This document shows, one piece after another, positions 39,387 through 48,010 of a stretch of DNA of 64,000 nucleotides. The number at the start of each line of letters is the position of its first letter. Position 1 is the stretch's first letter. The DNA is from Agrobacterium tumefaciens (GTDB lineage Bacteria > Pseudomonadota > Alphaproteobacteria > Rhizobiales > Rhizobiaceae): contig CP048469.1 in assembly GCA_025559845.1 (NCBI GenBank), positions 2,294,001 to 2,358,000 on the forward strand, written 5' to 3'. The notes under the pieces were generated by a model, which was not told the DNA's origin, searched no databases, and saw only the letters and a program-made list of their open reading frames with translations. Made by a program: the position numbers and the translations under genes.

Positions 39387-39829
39387 CACAAAAAGAACCA
39401 TTTTTCCCAATTCGGGAAAAAGCGCGGCGCCACTGCGAGAAATTTGCTGAAAATGCCGAACCATACGGCGATTATTTCAGCAATTTAGCAGGCTGCAGAA
39501 AAATTATGCGATCGCCGTCATTTGCTCTACCGCAGGTTTTTTATCTGATAAAAAGCCCTTGAAAACTTTTGCTTGCCAATTTCAAATAAACGCATCACTC
39601 TACCGCGGTTCGGGCAATTTGCGAGCATGGGAAGGCCTATAAATTTGCGCACCGGGGACGCTATAAACCTCGGGCGGCGGGACGAAAAACGTTGGATGAG
39701 AACGCCATTACTTCCCGTTGCGAAGGTCCATTTTCTCAATAGTCAAAAACTGCCTGCCAACGCCCACGCGGGGCAAAACTGTAATGCTGCCTGTAGCTGA
39801 ACGCGGGCAGAGCGAAAAGGACCTGATGC
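39387..39829 (+). other. Long leader/intergenic region before the cold shock gene
   Basis: A 443-bp region without a supported protein gene. It begins with a hairpin that may end the exporter transcript. The rest, AT-rich to about 39600 and then GC-richer, probably holds the cspA-type promoter and a long 5' untranslated leader, as is usual for cold-shock mRNAs whose leader folds differently with temperature. No fixed promoter can be named. Confidence 0.5.
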
Positions 39830-40045
39830 ATGGCCGAGACTGGCACCGTAAAATTCTTCAATACCGACAAAGGCTTCGGCTTCATCAAGCCAGACAATGG
39901 TGGCGCTGATATCTTTGTTCACATCTCTGCCGTACAGGCTTCTGGCCTGTCCGGTCTCTCAGAAAATCAGAAAGTAAGCTTCGACACGGAACCGGATCGT
40001 CGCGGTAAGGGCCCGAAGGCAGTCAATCTGCAAATTGCTGGCTGA
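39830..40045 (+). CDS. Cold shock protein (CspA family)
   Basis: A 71-residue single-stranded nucleic-acid-binding beta-barrel protein. RNP1 (KGFGFIKPD) and RNP2 (DIFVHISAV) are intact. Residues beyond the cold shock domain are few. It acts as an RNA chaperone; cold induction cannot be proven from sequence, though the long leader would suit it. AAGGA stands seven bases before the ATG. A terminator lies 29 bp after the stop. Confidence 0.93.
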   Translation: MAETGTVKFFNTDKGFGFIKPDNGGADIFVHISAVQASGLSGLSENQKVSFDTEPDRRGKGPKAVNLQIAG

Positions 40046-40074
40046 CCCGACACGGCTTTCTCTTCTAGTTGAAG

Positions 40075-40098
40075 CCCGGCAGGAATGCCGGGTTTTTT
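40075..40098 (+). terminator. Cold shock gene terminator
   Basis: CCCGGCA (40075-40081) pairs with TGCCGGG (40086-40092) over a GAA-type loop, followed by six T's. Confidence 0.92.
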
Positions 40099-40126
40099 TA
40101 TTTGCGCTGCCAAAACAACTTCAGGT

Positions 40127-40771
40127 TCAAATGCCTTGAAGATAGGGGTTCGTACGGCGTTCTTCACCCAGGCGCCCACCCGGTCCGTGACCGCAAATGA
40201 ACCCGACCTCATCGCCAAGCGGCAGAAGCTTGTCGCGAATGGATGCAATCAGTTGGTCATGGTTGCCACCCGGCAGATCGGTGCGACCGACGGAACCGGA
40301 GAACAATACGTCTCCGACATGCGCAAAATTCTGGTCACGATTATAATAGATGACATGGCCTGGCGCATGGCCAGGGCAATGATAGACCTCGAACAGATGA
40401 TCGCCGAAGGATACCCGGTCGCCGTCATTCAGCCATCGGTCCGGCAGTACGTTTTGCAGACCGCTGATCCCGTATTTCTCCGCCTGCGCCTCAATTCGCT
40501 CAAGAAGCGGACGGTCGTCTTCGTGCGGGCCAACAATATCAAGAGCGAGCTTCTCTTTGAGTTCCTTGGCTCCGCCGGCATGATCGAGGTGACCATGCGT
40601 CAGCCAGATCTCTTTCAACGTGATGCCGTTTTCCGCAACAACCTGGAGAATAACATCGACATCCCCGCCGGGATCGACAATGACGCCCTCCTTGGTGTCC
40701 TGATCGAAAAGAACAGTGCAGTTCTGTTCAAAAGGCGTAACAGGAATAATGCCTGCCTGTAGTTTTCCCAT
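40127..40771 (-). CDS. MBL-fold metallohydrolase (glyoxalase II-like)
   Basis: A 214-residue cytosolic hydrolase of the YcbL/glyoxalase II-like group. The metal motif THGHLDH (His59, His61, Asp63, His64), the later HCPGHAPGHV histidine, the bridging Asp in GDVLFSGSVGR and the final His in ICGHGPGG are all present. Short members lack the C-terminal glutathione-binding domain of true glyoxalase II; thioester hydrolysis is likely, the substrate open. I choose ATG 40771 (MGKLQAGII), eight bases after GGAG; the frame runs 88 codons further upstream but without family similarity. Confidence 0.92.
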   Translation of the reverse strand: MGKLQAGIIPVTPFEQNCTVLFDQDTKEGVIVDPGGDVDVILQVVAENGITLKEIWLTHGHLDHAGGAKELKEKLALDIVGPHEDDRPLLERIEAQAEKYGISGLQNVLPDRWLNDGDRVSFGDHLFEVYHCPGHAPGHVIYYNRDQNFAHVGDVLFSGSVGRTDLPGGNHDQLIASIRDKLLPLGDEVGFICGHGPGGRLGEERRTNPYLQGI

Positions 40772-40915
40772 GTTATCGTCTCCGGCACCCAAAAAATCCA
40801 GTTTTCTATAACGCGCTGTCCTGCCCGGCACAATGCAACGACCGCATTCGTTGGAACGCTGTTTGGCGTTGGAAATCAGTGAGGACGGCCCTAACAGAAC
40901 GTTTTCAGATACCGG

Positions 40916-40927
40916 CTGCACAAAAAA
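40916..40927 (+). promoter_or_regulatory. CTGCACAAAAAA box upstream of the SH3/DUF1236 gene
   Basis: An exact fourth copy of the 12-mer found three times before the AbcR sRNAs. It lies 59 bp before the ATG of the SH3/DUF1236 gene, in the same orientation relative to transcription. A dyad, GAACGG-N5-CCGTTC (about 40933-40949), follows immediately. Confidence 0.5.
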
Positions 40928-40985
40928 TCTTGGAACGGACGGACCGTTCTGACGTTTAGCTCCCGTCTTAAAAGGAGTGAGACAC

Positions 40986-41594
40986 ATGGACAAAAAGCTG
41001 AAACTACTCATAGCCGGCAGCGCTTTTGCGCTCATGGCCGGTTACGCAAATGCCGCCATGGTCGCCACAACCGCATCCGACATTTCCGTGCGTTCTGGCC
41101 CTGGCGAAGACTATCCAGAACTGGGTCTTGCTACCCGTGGCAGCAATGCCGTGCTTGATGGCTGCATCGAGAGCAGCGCCTGGTGTCGTATTGAGGTGAA
41201 CGGTATGAGAGGCTGGGCGCATGCCGACTATCTCAACGTGATGTATGAGGGCTCGCCTGTCATTCTGGAAGAGCGCCGTAGCGATCTAAACGTGCCCGTT
41301 GTCACCTATGAAAAGACCTCGAGCATTCAGGCTGAACCGAACCCCGGCGACCCCAATCTTGGTCGCGTGGCTGATGTCGATGCCATCACCCCACCTGAAA
41401 CGGTGATCACCTACATGGATAGCCATCCGGCTGACGTGGTGCGTGTCGATGGTGACGTCGTTGTCGGCTCGACTTTGCCGCCCAATACGCAGCTCATGAC
41501 GATCCCGGACTACGAGTATAGCTATGTGCGGGTGAATGATGTTCCGGTTCTGGTCGAACCTGGGACTCGCCGCATTGTCTACGTGTACGAGTAA
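40986..41594 (+). CDS. Secreted SH3b/DUF1236 protein
   Basis: A 202-residue periplasmic protein. A Sec signal peptide (about 1-23, IAGSAFALMAGYANA, cut after ANA) precedes an SH3b domain (about 27-90, with ISVRSGPGEDYPELG and MRGWAHADYL) and a C-terminal DUF1236 domain (about 160-202, with the conserved YVRVNDVPVLVEP and RRIVYVYE). SH3b domains often bind peptidoglycan; DUF1236 is common in rhizobial envelope proteins. AAGGAG lies eight bases before ATG 40986. A candidate LsrB/VtlR box upstream may place it in that regulon. Confidence 0.88.
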   Translation: MDKKLKLLIAGSAFALMAGYANAAMVATTASDISVRSGPGEDYPELGLATRGSNAVLDGCIESSAWCRIEVNGMRGWAHADYLNVMYEGSPVILEERRSDLNVPVVTYEKTSSIQAEPNPGDPNLGRVADVDAITPPETVITYMDSHPADVVRVDGDVVVGSTLPPNTQLMTIPDYEYSYVRVNDVPVLVEPGTRRIVYVYE

Positions 41595-41635
41595 CGGCAA
41601 GGCAAGGCGTGACAAAAATCGCCAGACCTATCGAG

Positions 41636-41662
41636 AAGAGCGCGGATTTCCGCGCTCTTTTC
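41636..41662 (+). terminator. Terminator after the SH3/DUF1236 gene
   Basis: AAGAGCGCGG (41636-41645) pairs with CCGCGCTCTT (41650-41659) over an ATTT loop, followed by TTCTTTT. Confidence 0.88.
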
Positions 41663-41832
41663 TTTTGCCATCGCTTCGCAGCAGGATTCCGGTTGCACCC
41701 CGACCCGCACCATATTATCCAGCGCAACAGAAAATGATCGGCGACATCCTCCCGAGCGGGCACGTTTTCGGCTATGTTTACAAAATATTGGCGCATGGAC
41801 GTGAGTCAGCCGCAGACAACGAAGGAACAGCA

Positions 41833-42345
41833 GTGCCACCGCAATCGCTCAAGAACGCAGCCACGAAGCAGACACCTGCACTTCCGAAGGTTGATGACGG
41901 GAAGATCGATTTCGACACGATAGAAGCACTGTTCTTCGCTTACCGCGACTTCGTCTCCGATCCGGATGTCATTCTTTCCAAGCTCGAATACGGGCGGGCA
42001 CACCATCGTGTTGTGTATTTCGTCAGCAGACAGCCTGGCATGACAGTTGCAGATTTGCTGGATACCTTGCAGATCACCAAGCAAAGCCTTGCGCGCGTTC
42101 TCAAGCAGCTCATTGACGATGGCTATATTCGCCAGATGGCAGGCCCGGAAGATCGTCGTCAGCGCCGGCTCTACCCCACCCTCACCGGACGGGAGCTTGC
42201 ACTGGCACTCAGCGAACCACAATCACGTCGTATCGATCGCGCACTGGAAGGCCTTGGCCCCGATGCGCGCGACTGCGTGCGGAAATTTTTGGCGCAGATG
42301 CGAAGCCCGACACCCCTTGAAGGGGTTCCATTGGAAAGCGAATAA
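41833..42345 (+). CDS. petP: MarR family regulator (PetP-like)
   Basis: A 170-residue MarR-type winged-helix regulator. The recognition segment MTVADLLDTLQITKQSLARVLKQL and the wing GPEDRRQRRLYPTLTGREL are typical. I use GTG 41833, which has AAGGA seven bases upstream; the frame is open back to 41536 but crosses the previous terminator. It lies 2 bp before a response regulator gene and then a sensor kinase. MarR next to OmpR-type regulator resembles the Rhodobacter petP-petR pair, for which the name is given; the controlled genes are not known here. Confidence 0.85.
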   Translation: MPPQSLKNAATKQTPALPKVDDGKIDFDTIEALFFAYRDFVSDPDVILSKLEYGRAHHRVVYFVSRQPGMTVADLLDTLQITKQSLARVLKQLIDDGYIRQMAGPEDRRQRRLYPTLTGRELALALSEPQSRRIDRALEGLGPDARDCVRKFLAQMRSPTPLEGVPLESE

Positions 42346-42347
42346 CC

Positions 42348-43061
42348 ATGGCGACATCTCCGACCAAACGCCCTCCCGCGGAAGACGATGCAGCTCACCT
42401 GCTGATCGTCGATGACGATGCCCGCATCCGCGATCTCTTGCAGCGTTTTCTCGGAGACAAAGGTTACCGCATTTCGGTTGCAGCCGATGCGGCCGAAGCA
42501 CGCCGCAAGATGCTGGGCATTCGTTTCGACTTGCTCATTCTCGACGTGATGATGCCCGGTGAAAACGGTCTGTCGCTTACTCGGTCCCTGAACGAGGACA
42601 AGTCCGTTCCCGTCATTCTCTTGACGGCACGCTCTGAAGCCGACGCCCGCATTGCCGGTCTGGAAGCTGGCGCTGACGACTACCTCGCCAAACCTTTCGA
42701 TCCCCGCGAACTGGTCTTGCGCATCAACAATATCCTGCGGCGAAACACATCACCGGATACGCCGAAGATCGAACAGATAATGTTCGGCCCCTTCAATTTC
42801 TCGATTCCCAAAAAGGAATTGCGACGTGGAGCGGAATCGATCCGTCTCACGGATCGCGAGCAGGAGATCATGCTGCTCTTTGCCCTGCGCGCCGGAGAAA
42901 CGATACCGCGACATGAATTGGTCGAGGCAGAATCCGATGTTGGCGAGCGAACGATCGACGTGCAGATCAATCGCCTGCGCCGCAAGATTGAGGATGATCC
43001 CGCCAACCCTGTCTATTTGCAAACCGTACGCGGTATCGGTTATCGCTTGAGCGTAGATTGA
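42348..43061 (+). CDS. petR: OmpR/PhoB-type response regulator (PetR-like)
   Basis: A 237-residue DNA-binding response regulator. A short N-terminal tail precedes the receiver (about 17-130) with phospho-acceptor Asp66 in LLILDVMMPG, the acidic pair in VDDDARI and Lys in DDYLAKPFDPREL. The C-terminal OmpR winged helix (about 140-235) has EADVGERTIDVQINRLRRKI-like sequence (ESDVGERTIDVQINRLRRK). It lies between the MarR gene and the kinase gene, and all three probably share one transcript. Confidence 0.93.
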   Translation: MATSPTKRPPAEDDAAHLLIVDDDARIRDLLQRFLGDKGYRISVAADAAEARRKMLGIRFDLLILDVMMPGENGLSLTRSLNEDKSVPVILLTARSEADARIAGLEAGADDYLAKPFDPRELVLRINNILRRNTSPDTPKIEQIMFGPFNFSIPKKELRRGAESIRLTDREQEIMLLFALRAGETIPRHELVEAESDVGERTIDVQINRLRRKIEDDPANPVYLQTVRGIGYRLSVD

Positions 43062-43092
43062 ACCTCGCAACAGCGAAAACGGGCGCATAAAC

Positions 43093-44472
43093 ATGGCAAG
43101 CCTCGATTTTCTCACCACCGTCAAGAACAGCGGCATCGCGAGAAGCTGGCGTTCCTTCGGCAGATTGGTTCGCCACTGGCTACCAACCGGGCTTTATACC
43201 CGCTCGCTCATCATCATCATCCTGCCGATGATCCTGCTGCAGGGGGTCGTGGCCGCTGTTTTCATGGAGCGTCACTGGCAGCTCGTCACGGAACGCCTTT
43301 CTGCTGCCGTTACCCGCGACATCTCGGCCATCATCGAATTGCTGCAGACGGACCCTGAAGAGGACGACTATCAGCGCGTCATCCGGATCGCCCGCGATAA
43401 GCTCGACCTCAGCGTCTATATTGAGCCCAAATCCGATCTGCCCGCACCAAGACCCGAACCGCTGTTTTCCATTCTCGACAGGATTCTGGCAGACCAGCTG
43501 ACCCAGCAAATCGGCAAGCCGTTCTGGATCGACACCTATGGCAATGGCTCGCTCGTTGAGATTCGCATCCAGCTTGAAGACAAGACACTGAGGGTCTTCA
43601 CCCGGCGCAGCCAGGCCTACGCATCCAACACCCATATTTTCCTTGTCTGGATGGTCGGTGCATCGCTGGTGCTGATCGCCATTTCCATCCTGTTCCTGCG
43701 TGGACAGATCAAACCGATCGAGTCGCTGGCGCTTGCAGCCGAAAGCTTCGGCAAGGGCCAGAAAATCAGCGCTTACTCACCGCGCGGCGCAGATGAAGTC
43801 CGGCGAGCGGGTCTCGCTTTCATCCTCATGCGCGAGCGCATCGAACGCCAGATGGAGCAGCGAACGGCTATGCTGAACGGCGTGAGCCACGACCTGCGCA
43901 CCATCCTGACACGCTTCAAGTTGCAATTGGCCCTGGCCGGCGATAATCCCGACCTTGAAGGATTGGACAACGACGTCGAGGATATGCAGTCCATGCTGGA
44001 AGCTTATCTGACATTTGCGCAGACCGACGTGGAGGAGAATGTCGGCACGCTGGCGCTTGTTCCGCTTCTGGAAAAGACCAAGCACGACTTTGCGCTGCAC
44101 GGCAAAACCCTGAGCTACGAACTTTACAACGTCGAGAATGTCGTCGCGCGACCAAATGCGCTGTCCCGCCTTGTTGCTAACCTGGCCGCCAATGCGCAGC
44201 GCTATGCCAACCGCCTTCATATCGATATTCGCAAGGCGCCACGCTCGATCATCATGACGTTCGATGACGACGGTCCCGGCATTCCCGAGCAATCACGCGA
44301 AGATGTCTTCAAACCGTTTTTCCGGTTGGACGAAGCACGTAATCTCAATGCTTCGGGAACGGGACTTGGCCTTTCCATTGTCAGGGATATTGCGCGTAGC
44401 CATGGCGGCGAAGTCACACTGGGTGACAGCGCGATGGGCGGCTTGCGCGTCATCGTGAAAATTCCGGCCTGA
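43093..44472 (+). CDS. HAMP-domain sensor histidine kinase
   Basis: An EnvZ-type inner-membrane kinase of 459 residues. Two helices (about 38-56 and 184-202, WMVGASLVLIAISILFL) flank a periplasmic domain of about 125 residues with no family I can name. HAMP follows, then the HisKA domain with His266 in NGVSHDLRT and the ATPase domain with N box LVANLAANAQRYA, DDDGPGI and GTGLGLSIV. It phosphorylates the response regulator encoded 31 bp upstream. The stimulus is unknown; the periplasmic location suggests an envelope or respiratory cue. Confidence 0.92.
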   Translation: MASLDFLTTVKNSGIARSWRSFGRLVRHWLPTGLYTRSLIIIILPMILLQGVVAAVFMERHWQLVTERLSAAVTRDISAIIELLQTDPEEDDYQRVIRIARDKLDLSVYIEPKSDLPAPRPEPLFSILDRILADQLTQQIGKPFWIDTYGNGSLVEIRIQLEDKTLRVFTRRSQAYASNTHIFLVWMVGASLVLIAISILFLRGQIKPIESLALAAESFGKGQKISAYSPRGADEVRRAGLAFILMRERIERQMEQRTAMLNGVSHDLRTILTRFKLQLALAGDNPDLEGLDNDVEDMQSMLEAYLTFAQTDVEENVGTLALVPLLEKTKHDFALHGKTLSYELYNVENVVARPNALSRLVANLAANAQRYANRLHIDIRKAPRSIIMTFDDDGPGIPEQSREDVFKPFFRLDEARNLNASGTGLGLSIVRDIARSHGGEVTLGDSAMGGLRVIVKIPA

Positions 44473-44509
44473 TCCGCTTATCCGAGGATCGAGGCCGGAC
44501 AAGCCGTGA

Positions 44510-44851
44510 TCAGCACATTTTCTCGCCGTTTGGCACGTCGCGCTCGACGCCTGCCAGAACGATGGCACCGTCCTTGTCGGCAAAACCGAGGGTCAGAACT
44601 TCCGAGCGAAAGGGACCAATCTGCCGCGGCGGAAAATTTACCACGCCCAGCACCCGCCGACCGATCAGGCTTTCCGGCGTATAGTGCACGGTGATCTGTG
44701 CCGATGATTTCTTGATGCCGATTTCCGGTCCGAAGTCGATCTTCACCTTGAAGGCCGGTTTGCGCGCTTCCGGAAAAGGTTCGGCTTCGATGATCGTACC
44801 GACACGGATATCGACCTTCTCGAAATCGGCATAGGAAATTTCACCGCTCAT
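44510..44851 (-). CDS. csaA: tRNA-binding protein CsaA
   Basis: A 113-residue OB-fold protein of the CsaA/Trbp111 family, dimeric, tRNA-binding, sometimes described as a secretion chaperone. The family sequence [21 protein letters not shown] opens the domain, with [15 protein letters not shown] [20 protein letters not shown] and the C-terminal DVPNGEKMC closing it. It is last of three same-strand genes, 12 bp after proC, so it is probably in the ybjN-proC-csaA operon. Confidence 0.92.
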   Translation of the reverse strand: MSGEISYADFEKVDIRVGTIIEAEPFPEARKPAFKVKIDFGPEIGIKKSSAQITVHYTPESLIGRRVLGVVNFPPRQIGPFRSEVLTLGFADKDGAIVLAGVERDVPNGEKMC

Positions 44852-44863
44852 ATCTGTACCTTG

Positions 44864-45682
44864 TCAGCCGGCCAATTCTTCGGCGCGTTTTTTCGCGGCT
44901 GCAACCGCCTTGTCGAACAAGGGCTGCATACCGTCGTCCGCCATCAGGACGGACAGTGCCGCAGCAGTCGTACCACCCGGAGAAGTCACGTTCTGGCGGA
45001 GGCGCGACGCCTCTTCCGTGGCCTGGTGCAGCAATTCCCCTGCCCCGGCAACGGTCTCACGCGCAAGACGCATTGCCACATCGGCAGGCAGGCCTGCTTT
45101 GCGACCAGCTTCGGCCATACACTCGACGAGATAGAAGACATAAGCTGGACCGCTACCCGAAACTGCCGTCACCGCGTCGATATCGCTCTCGGCATCGACC
45201 CACTCAACGGGTCCGCTGACTTTCAGCAACCCATCGACCACGGATTTCAGAGCTGGCGTAACCGCAGCATTGGCATAAGCGCCCGTGACGCCACGGCCAA
45301 CCATCGCTGGAGTGTTTGGCATGGCTCTGACAGCAGCCACGTCACCGAAATAAGAAGTGAAGGTGCTGATGGTCGTTCCGGCCGCGATTGAAACGACAAC
45401 CGTGGACGGACCGACGAGTGACTTCAACGCTGGCAGCACGCTGTCCATCAGTTGCGGCTTCACGGCAACGAACAGAATACCCGCTGTCACGCCTTCCGGT
45501 GCGCTTTCGCTATGCAGCGCGCCAGCCTCGGCGATCGTCGTTCTCATGGCGTCGGAGGGGCGTGGGTCGACAACGATGACTTGCGATCCGGGCACACCTT
45601 TTTTGAGCCAGCCGGTCAGCATTGCGCCGCCCATATTGCCCGCTCCGACCAGAACGAGCGGCCCCGAAGCCTTGTACACCAT
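44864..45682 (-). CDS. proC: Pyrroline-5-carboxylate reductase
   Basis: Last enzyme of proline synthesis: NADPH-dependent reduction of pyrroline-5-carboxylate. The 272 residues have the N-terminal Rossmann motif VGAGNMGGAMLTGWLKKG, the middle AVKPQLMDSVL and RAMPNTPAMVGRGVTG segments, and the C-terminal all-helical dimer domain with SGSGPAYVFYLVE. I use ATG 45682 (MVYKASGP); 45 further upstream in-frame codons overlap the ybjN end. The start is one base after the ybjN stop, so the genes are coupled. Confidence 0.95.
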   Translation of the reverse strand: MVYKASGPLVLVGAGNMGGAMLTGWLKKGVPGSQVIVVDPRPSDAMRTTIAEAGALHSESAPEGVTAGILFVAVKPQLMDSVLPALKSLVGPSTVVVSIAAGTTISTFTSYFGDVAAVRAMPNTPAMVGRGVTGAYANAAVTPALKSVVDGLLKVSGPVEWVDAESDIDAVTAVSGSGPAYVFYLVECMAEAGRKAGLPADVAMRLARETVAGAGELLHQATEEASRLRQNVTSPGGTTAAALSVLMADDGMQPLFDKAVAAAKKRAEELAG

Positions 45683-45683
45683 A

Positions 45684-46184
45684 TTACGCTTCTCCAACGG
45701 TCTCGAACATAACGGCTTCAATTGCCGTTTTGGCGTCCAGTCCCGACCAGACGACGAACTGGAATGCCTGATAATATTGCTCGCAGGACTCAAGCGCGCT
45801 GGAAAGCAGCACCTCAACCTGCTGGTTGTTGGGCTCCGCGCCGCCAGCGAGCAGAAGCGACTGACGGAAGATCACCACATCTTCCTGCCGCCACAGGTCG
45901 AAATGCCCCATGAGCACCTGACCGTTGATTTGCGAAAGCAGGCGAATAACCTCATTGACGCGTGGCTCGGGCACCTTGATGTCGAATGCACAGGCAAGAT
46001 GAAGCGCCTCGAACTCCTCCATCCAGGAAAAGGAGATATGGTAGTCGGCCCAGTGACCCGCTACCGTCATGGCAATTTCATCCTCGCCAGAGCGTTCGAA
46101 CGACCAGTCGTTCGTCGCGGCAACGATCTCGATCATGTCCACTGGATTGGACTGACGCTCAATTTCAAATTCCATCAGGCTCAT
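45684..46184 (-). CDS. YbjN domain protein
   Basis: A 166-residue cytosolic protein of the YbjN family, whose fold resembles type III secretion chaperones (CesT-like). In alphaproteobacteria it regularly precedes proC. Typical segments are PVDMIEIVAATNDWSFER at the start, the central SWMEEFEALHLACAFDIKVP and RLLSQINGQVLMGHFDLW. Its exact role is unknown; effects on motility and stress have been reported for E. coli YbjN. It is first of the probable three-gene operon. Confidence 0.9.
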   Translation of the reverse strand: MSLMEFEIERQSNPVDMIEIVAATNDWSFERSGEDEIAMTVAGHWADYHISFSWMEEFEALHLACAFDIKVPEPRVNEVIRLLSQINGQVLMGHFDLWRQEDVVIFRQSLLLAGGAEPNNQQVEVLLSSALESCEQYYQAFQFVVWSGLDAKTAIEAVMFETVGEA

Positions 46185-46615
46185 GCGGCACCTTCTCAGC
46201 CGGAATCGATGTTACGTTTTGAACGCCGGGCACAAAACTCACATACAAACCGGATTCAACATTTGAGACGATTGCCCGACACCACCAGAATTACGCAGTC
46301 ACCCTGTCTGGAGCTTACCAGGTTCGTTTCGAATCATCATTTAAAATCAGTCTATAATGCGCGAGTCCCACTGCCACCCCTCGAAGGCCATTTTTGCTTT
46401 TTGAGCAGTGGATATCTTCTCCCGCATTGCCTCAGGCGAGAGTCATAACCGACTCTGACAATTGTGTTTTTTGCATGTGTCCACAGGCCGGAAATTTCCC
46501 GTCCCGGTTTCGAAAATGACACCTGATGCAGACCGTCACGGGACAAGCGCGCAACAAAAAACCGGACCCGCTGCGCGAATCCGGTTTCCATCAGAATCTG
46601 AGAGCCTTAACCGTG
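46185..46615. other. Intergenic region upstream of ybjN
   Basis: 431 bp without a supported protein gene. It contains the UbiK-type terminator at its right end, the ybjN promoter (minus strand) presumably at its left, and on the plus strand a consensus TATAAT (46353-46358) followed by two dyads and a T-run (see finding). Confidence 0.45.
46554..46587 (-). terminator. Terminator of the UbiK-type gene
   Basis: AAACCGGA (46559-46566) pairs with TCCGGTTT (46580-46587) over a 13-base loop; the minus strand continues into a T-run. It lies 29 bp beyond the stop. Confidence 0.85.
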
Positions 46616-46879
46616 TCAGTCGGTCGAGGTCGAGAGTTTTGCTTCGAGTGCCTCGATGCGGGCGCGCAGGGCGTCATTTTCGTCGCGCGCCTGGATAGCC
46701 ATTTCGCGCACAGCTTCGAATTCTTCGCGCTTTACGACGTCGAGGCTATTGAGCCAGCGATCCGCCTGCGCATGAAATGCGGATTCGACTTCCTTACGCA
46801 TGCCCTGCGCAGCGCCGGCTGCGTCTGTCATCAGCTTGGCAAATTCATCCAGAAAACGGTTGGTGCCCGTCGTGCTCAT
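46616..46879 (-). CDS. UbiK/BMFP-family accessory factor
   Basis: An 87-residue helical protein of the COG2960 family. A polar N-terminal amphipathic helix (RFLDEFAKLMTDAAGAAQGMR) and a C-terminal coiled coil (EEFEAVREMAIQARDENDAL) are characteristic. In Enterobacteria UbiK helps aerobic ubiquinone synthesis, and related BMFP proteins bind membranes. The role in rhizobia is inferred. I choose ATG 46879 (MSTTGTNRF); upstream in-frame codons have no family similarity. It is divergent from lgt. Confidence 0.85.
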   Translation of the reverse strand: MSTTGTNRFLDEFAKLMTDAAGAAQGMRKEVESAFHAQADRWLNSLDVVKREEFEAVREMAIQARDENDALRARIEALEAKLSTSTD

Positions 46880-47152
46880 GGCGCAGTTCCTTCGTCGGTT
46901 AAAAGAGCTTTCCGCTCCATCCGGTTGATATGTTTCAGGTAGGCACTCGACCGCCACCTTGCAAGCAAAATCGCACAATCCGGCACCTTTCCTCGTCACA
47001 AATGGCGCCCGGACAGGCTGCAAAAATCACCTTGACCACCGCCACTTCAATCGCCATTTTCCTCGCTCCGGATAACGGCCGTCATGGCCGGAAACCTTGA
47101 GGCAATGGAACCAATCTGTTGTCAGTAACAGCAACGATGACGGAATATACGA

Positions 47153-47995
47153 TTGTCAGCCGCAGCAGCCCTACTTGCCATTATGCCGTTCCCAGATATC
47201 GATCCGGTGGCCGTTTCCATCGGACCCGTCGCGATCCACTGGTACGGGCTTGCTTACGTCGTCGGCATCATGCTCGGCTGGTCCTACGCCCGCCGACTGA
47301 GCCGCACCAATCATCTCTGGCAAAAAGACAACTCACCAGTAACCGTGCAGCATCTCGATGATTTCATCCTGTGGGCTGCCGCTGGCATCGTATTGGGCGG
47401 GCGCATCGGCTACATCCTGTTTTACGATCTTTCCTCCGTCGCAGCCAATCCGATCAGAGCAATCGAGATCTGGAACGGCGGCATGTCTTTCCATGGCGGG
47501 CTAATCGGCACCACCATCGCGATGATATTGTTTGCGCGCAAGAACGGCATTCCGGTCTGGAGCATGTTCGACATCGTCGCCGCCGTCGCCCCCATCGGCC
47601 TGTTTTTCGGCCGCATCGCCAATTTCATCAACGGCGAGTTGTGGGGCCGTATTTCCGACGCTCCATGGGCCGTTGTCTTTCCAACAGGCGGCCCTTTCGC
47701 CCGCCATCCGAGCCAACTGTACGAGGCGGGTCTCGAAGGCTTGCTTATGACCGCTGTACTGGCTCTGGCAATCTACGCGTTCAAGGCATTGAAAGCTCCC
47801 GGCACCGTGACCGGTATCTTCGTCGCAGGTTATGCTCTTTCGCGTATTTTCGTCGAATTTTTCCGCGAACCGGACGCCCAGATCGGTTATCTGGCAGGCA
47901 ATTGGCTGACCATGGGAATGGTACTTTCGACACCCATGGTGCTGCTGGGACTGTGGGCAGTCGTTCGCGCCCGCAGTGCCGCAGGCCGCGCGTAA
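47153..47995 (+). CDS. lgt: Prolipoprotein diacylglyceryl transferase
   Basis: Inner-membrane enzyme that moves diacylglycerol from phosphatidylglycerol to the lipobox cysteine of prolipoproteins. The protein has about seven helices; HGGLIGT and the signature [14 protein letters not shown] are intact, as are the essential His and Arg residues. Start is uncertain: TTG 47153 gives 280 residues, ATG 47183 ([15 protein letters not shown]) gives 270 and starts where many homologues do. It is first in a same-strand run with midA, pgeF and an M24 gene. Confidence 0.95.
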   Translation: MSAAAALLAIMPFPDIDPVAVSIGPVAIHWYGLAYVVGIMLGWSYARRLSRTNHLWQKDNSPVTVQHLDDFILWAAAGIVLGGRIGYILFYDLSSVAANPIRAIEIWNGGMSFHGGLIGTTIAMILFARKNGIPVWSMFDIVAAVAPIGLFFGRIANFINGELWGRISDAPWAVVFPTGGPFARHPSQLYEAGLEGLLMTAVLALAIYAFKALKAPGTVTGIFVAGYALSRIFVEFFREPDAQIGYLAGNWLTMGMVLSTPMVLLGLWAVVRARSAAGRA

Positions 47996-48010
47996 CCGGG
48001 ATGCCTTGCT

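Noticed and set aside
46360..46385. A tRNA 3'-end-like stretch (GCGAGTCCCACTGCC) that might be an att remnant
   Set aside because: No TTC T-loop, no cloverleaf upstream, no integrase or matching direct repeat nearby.
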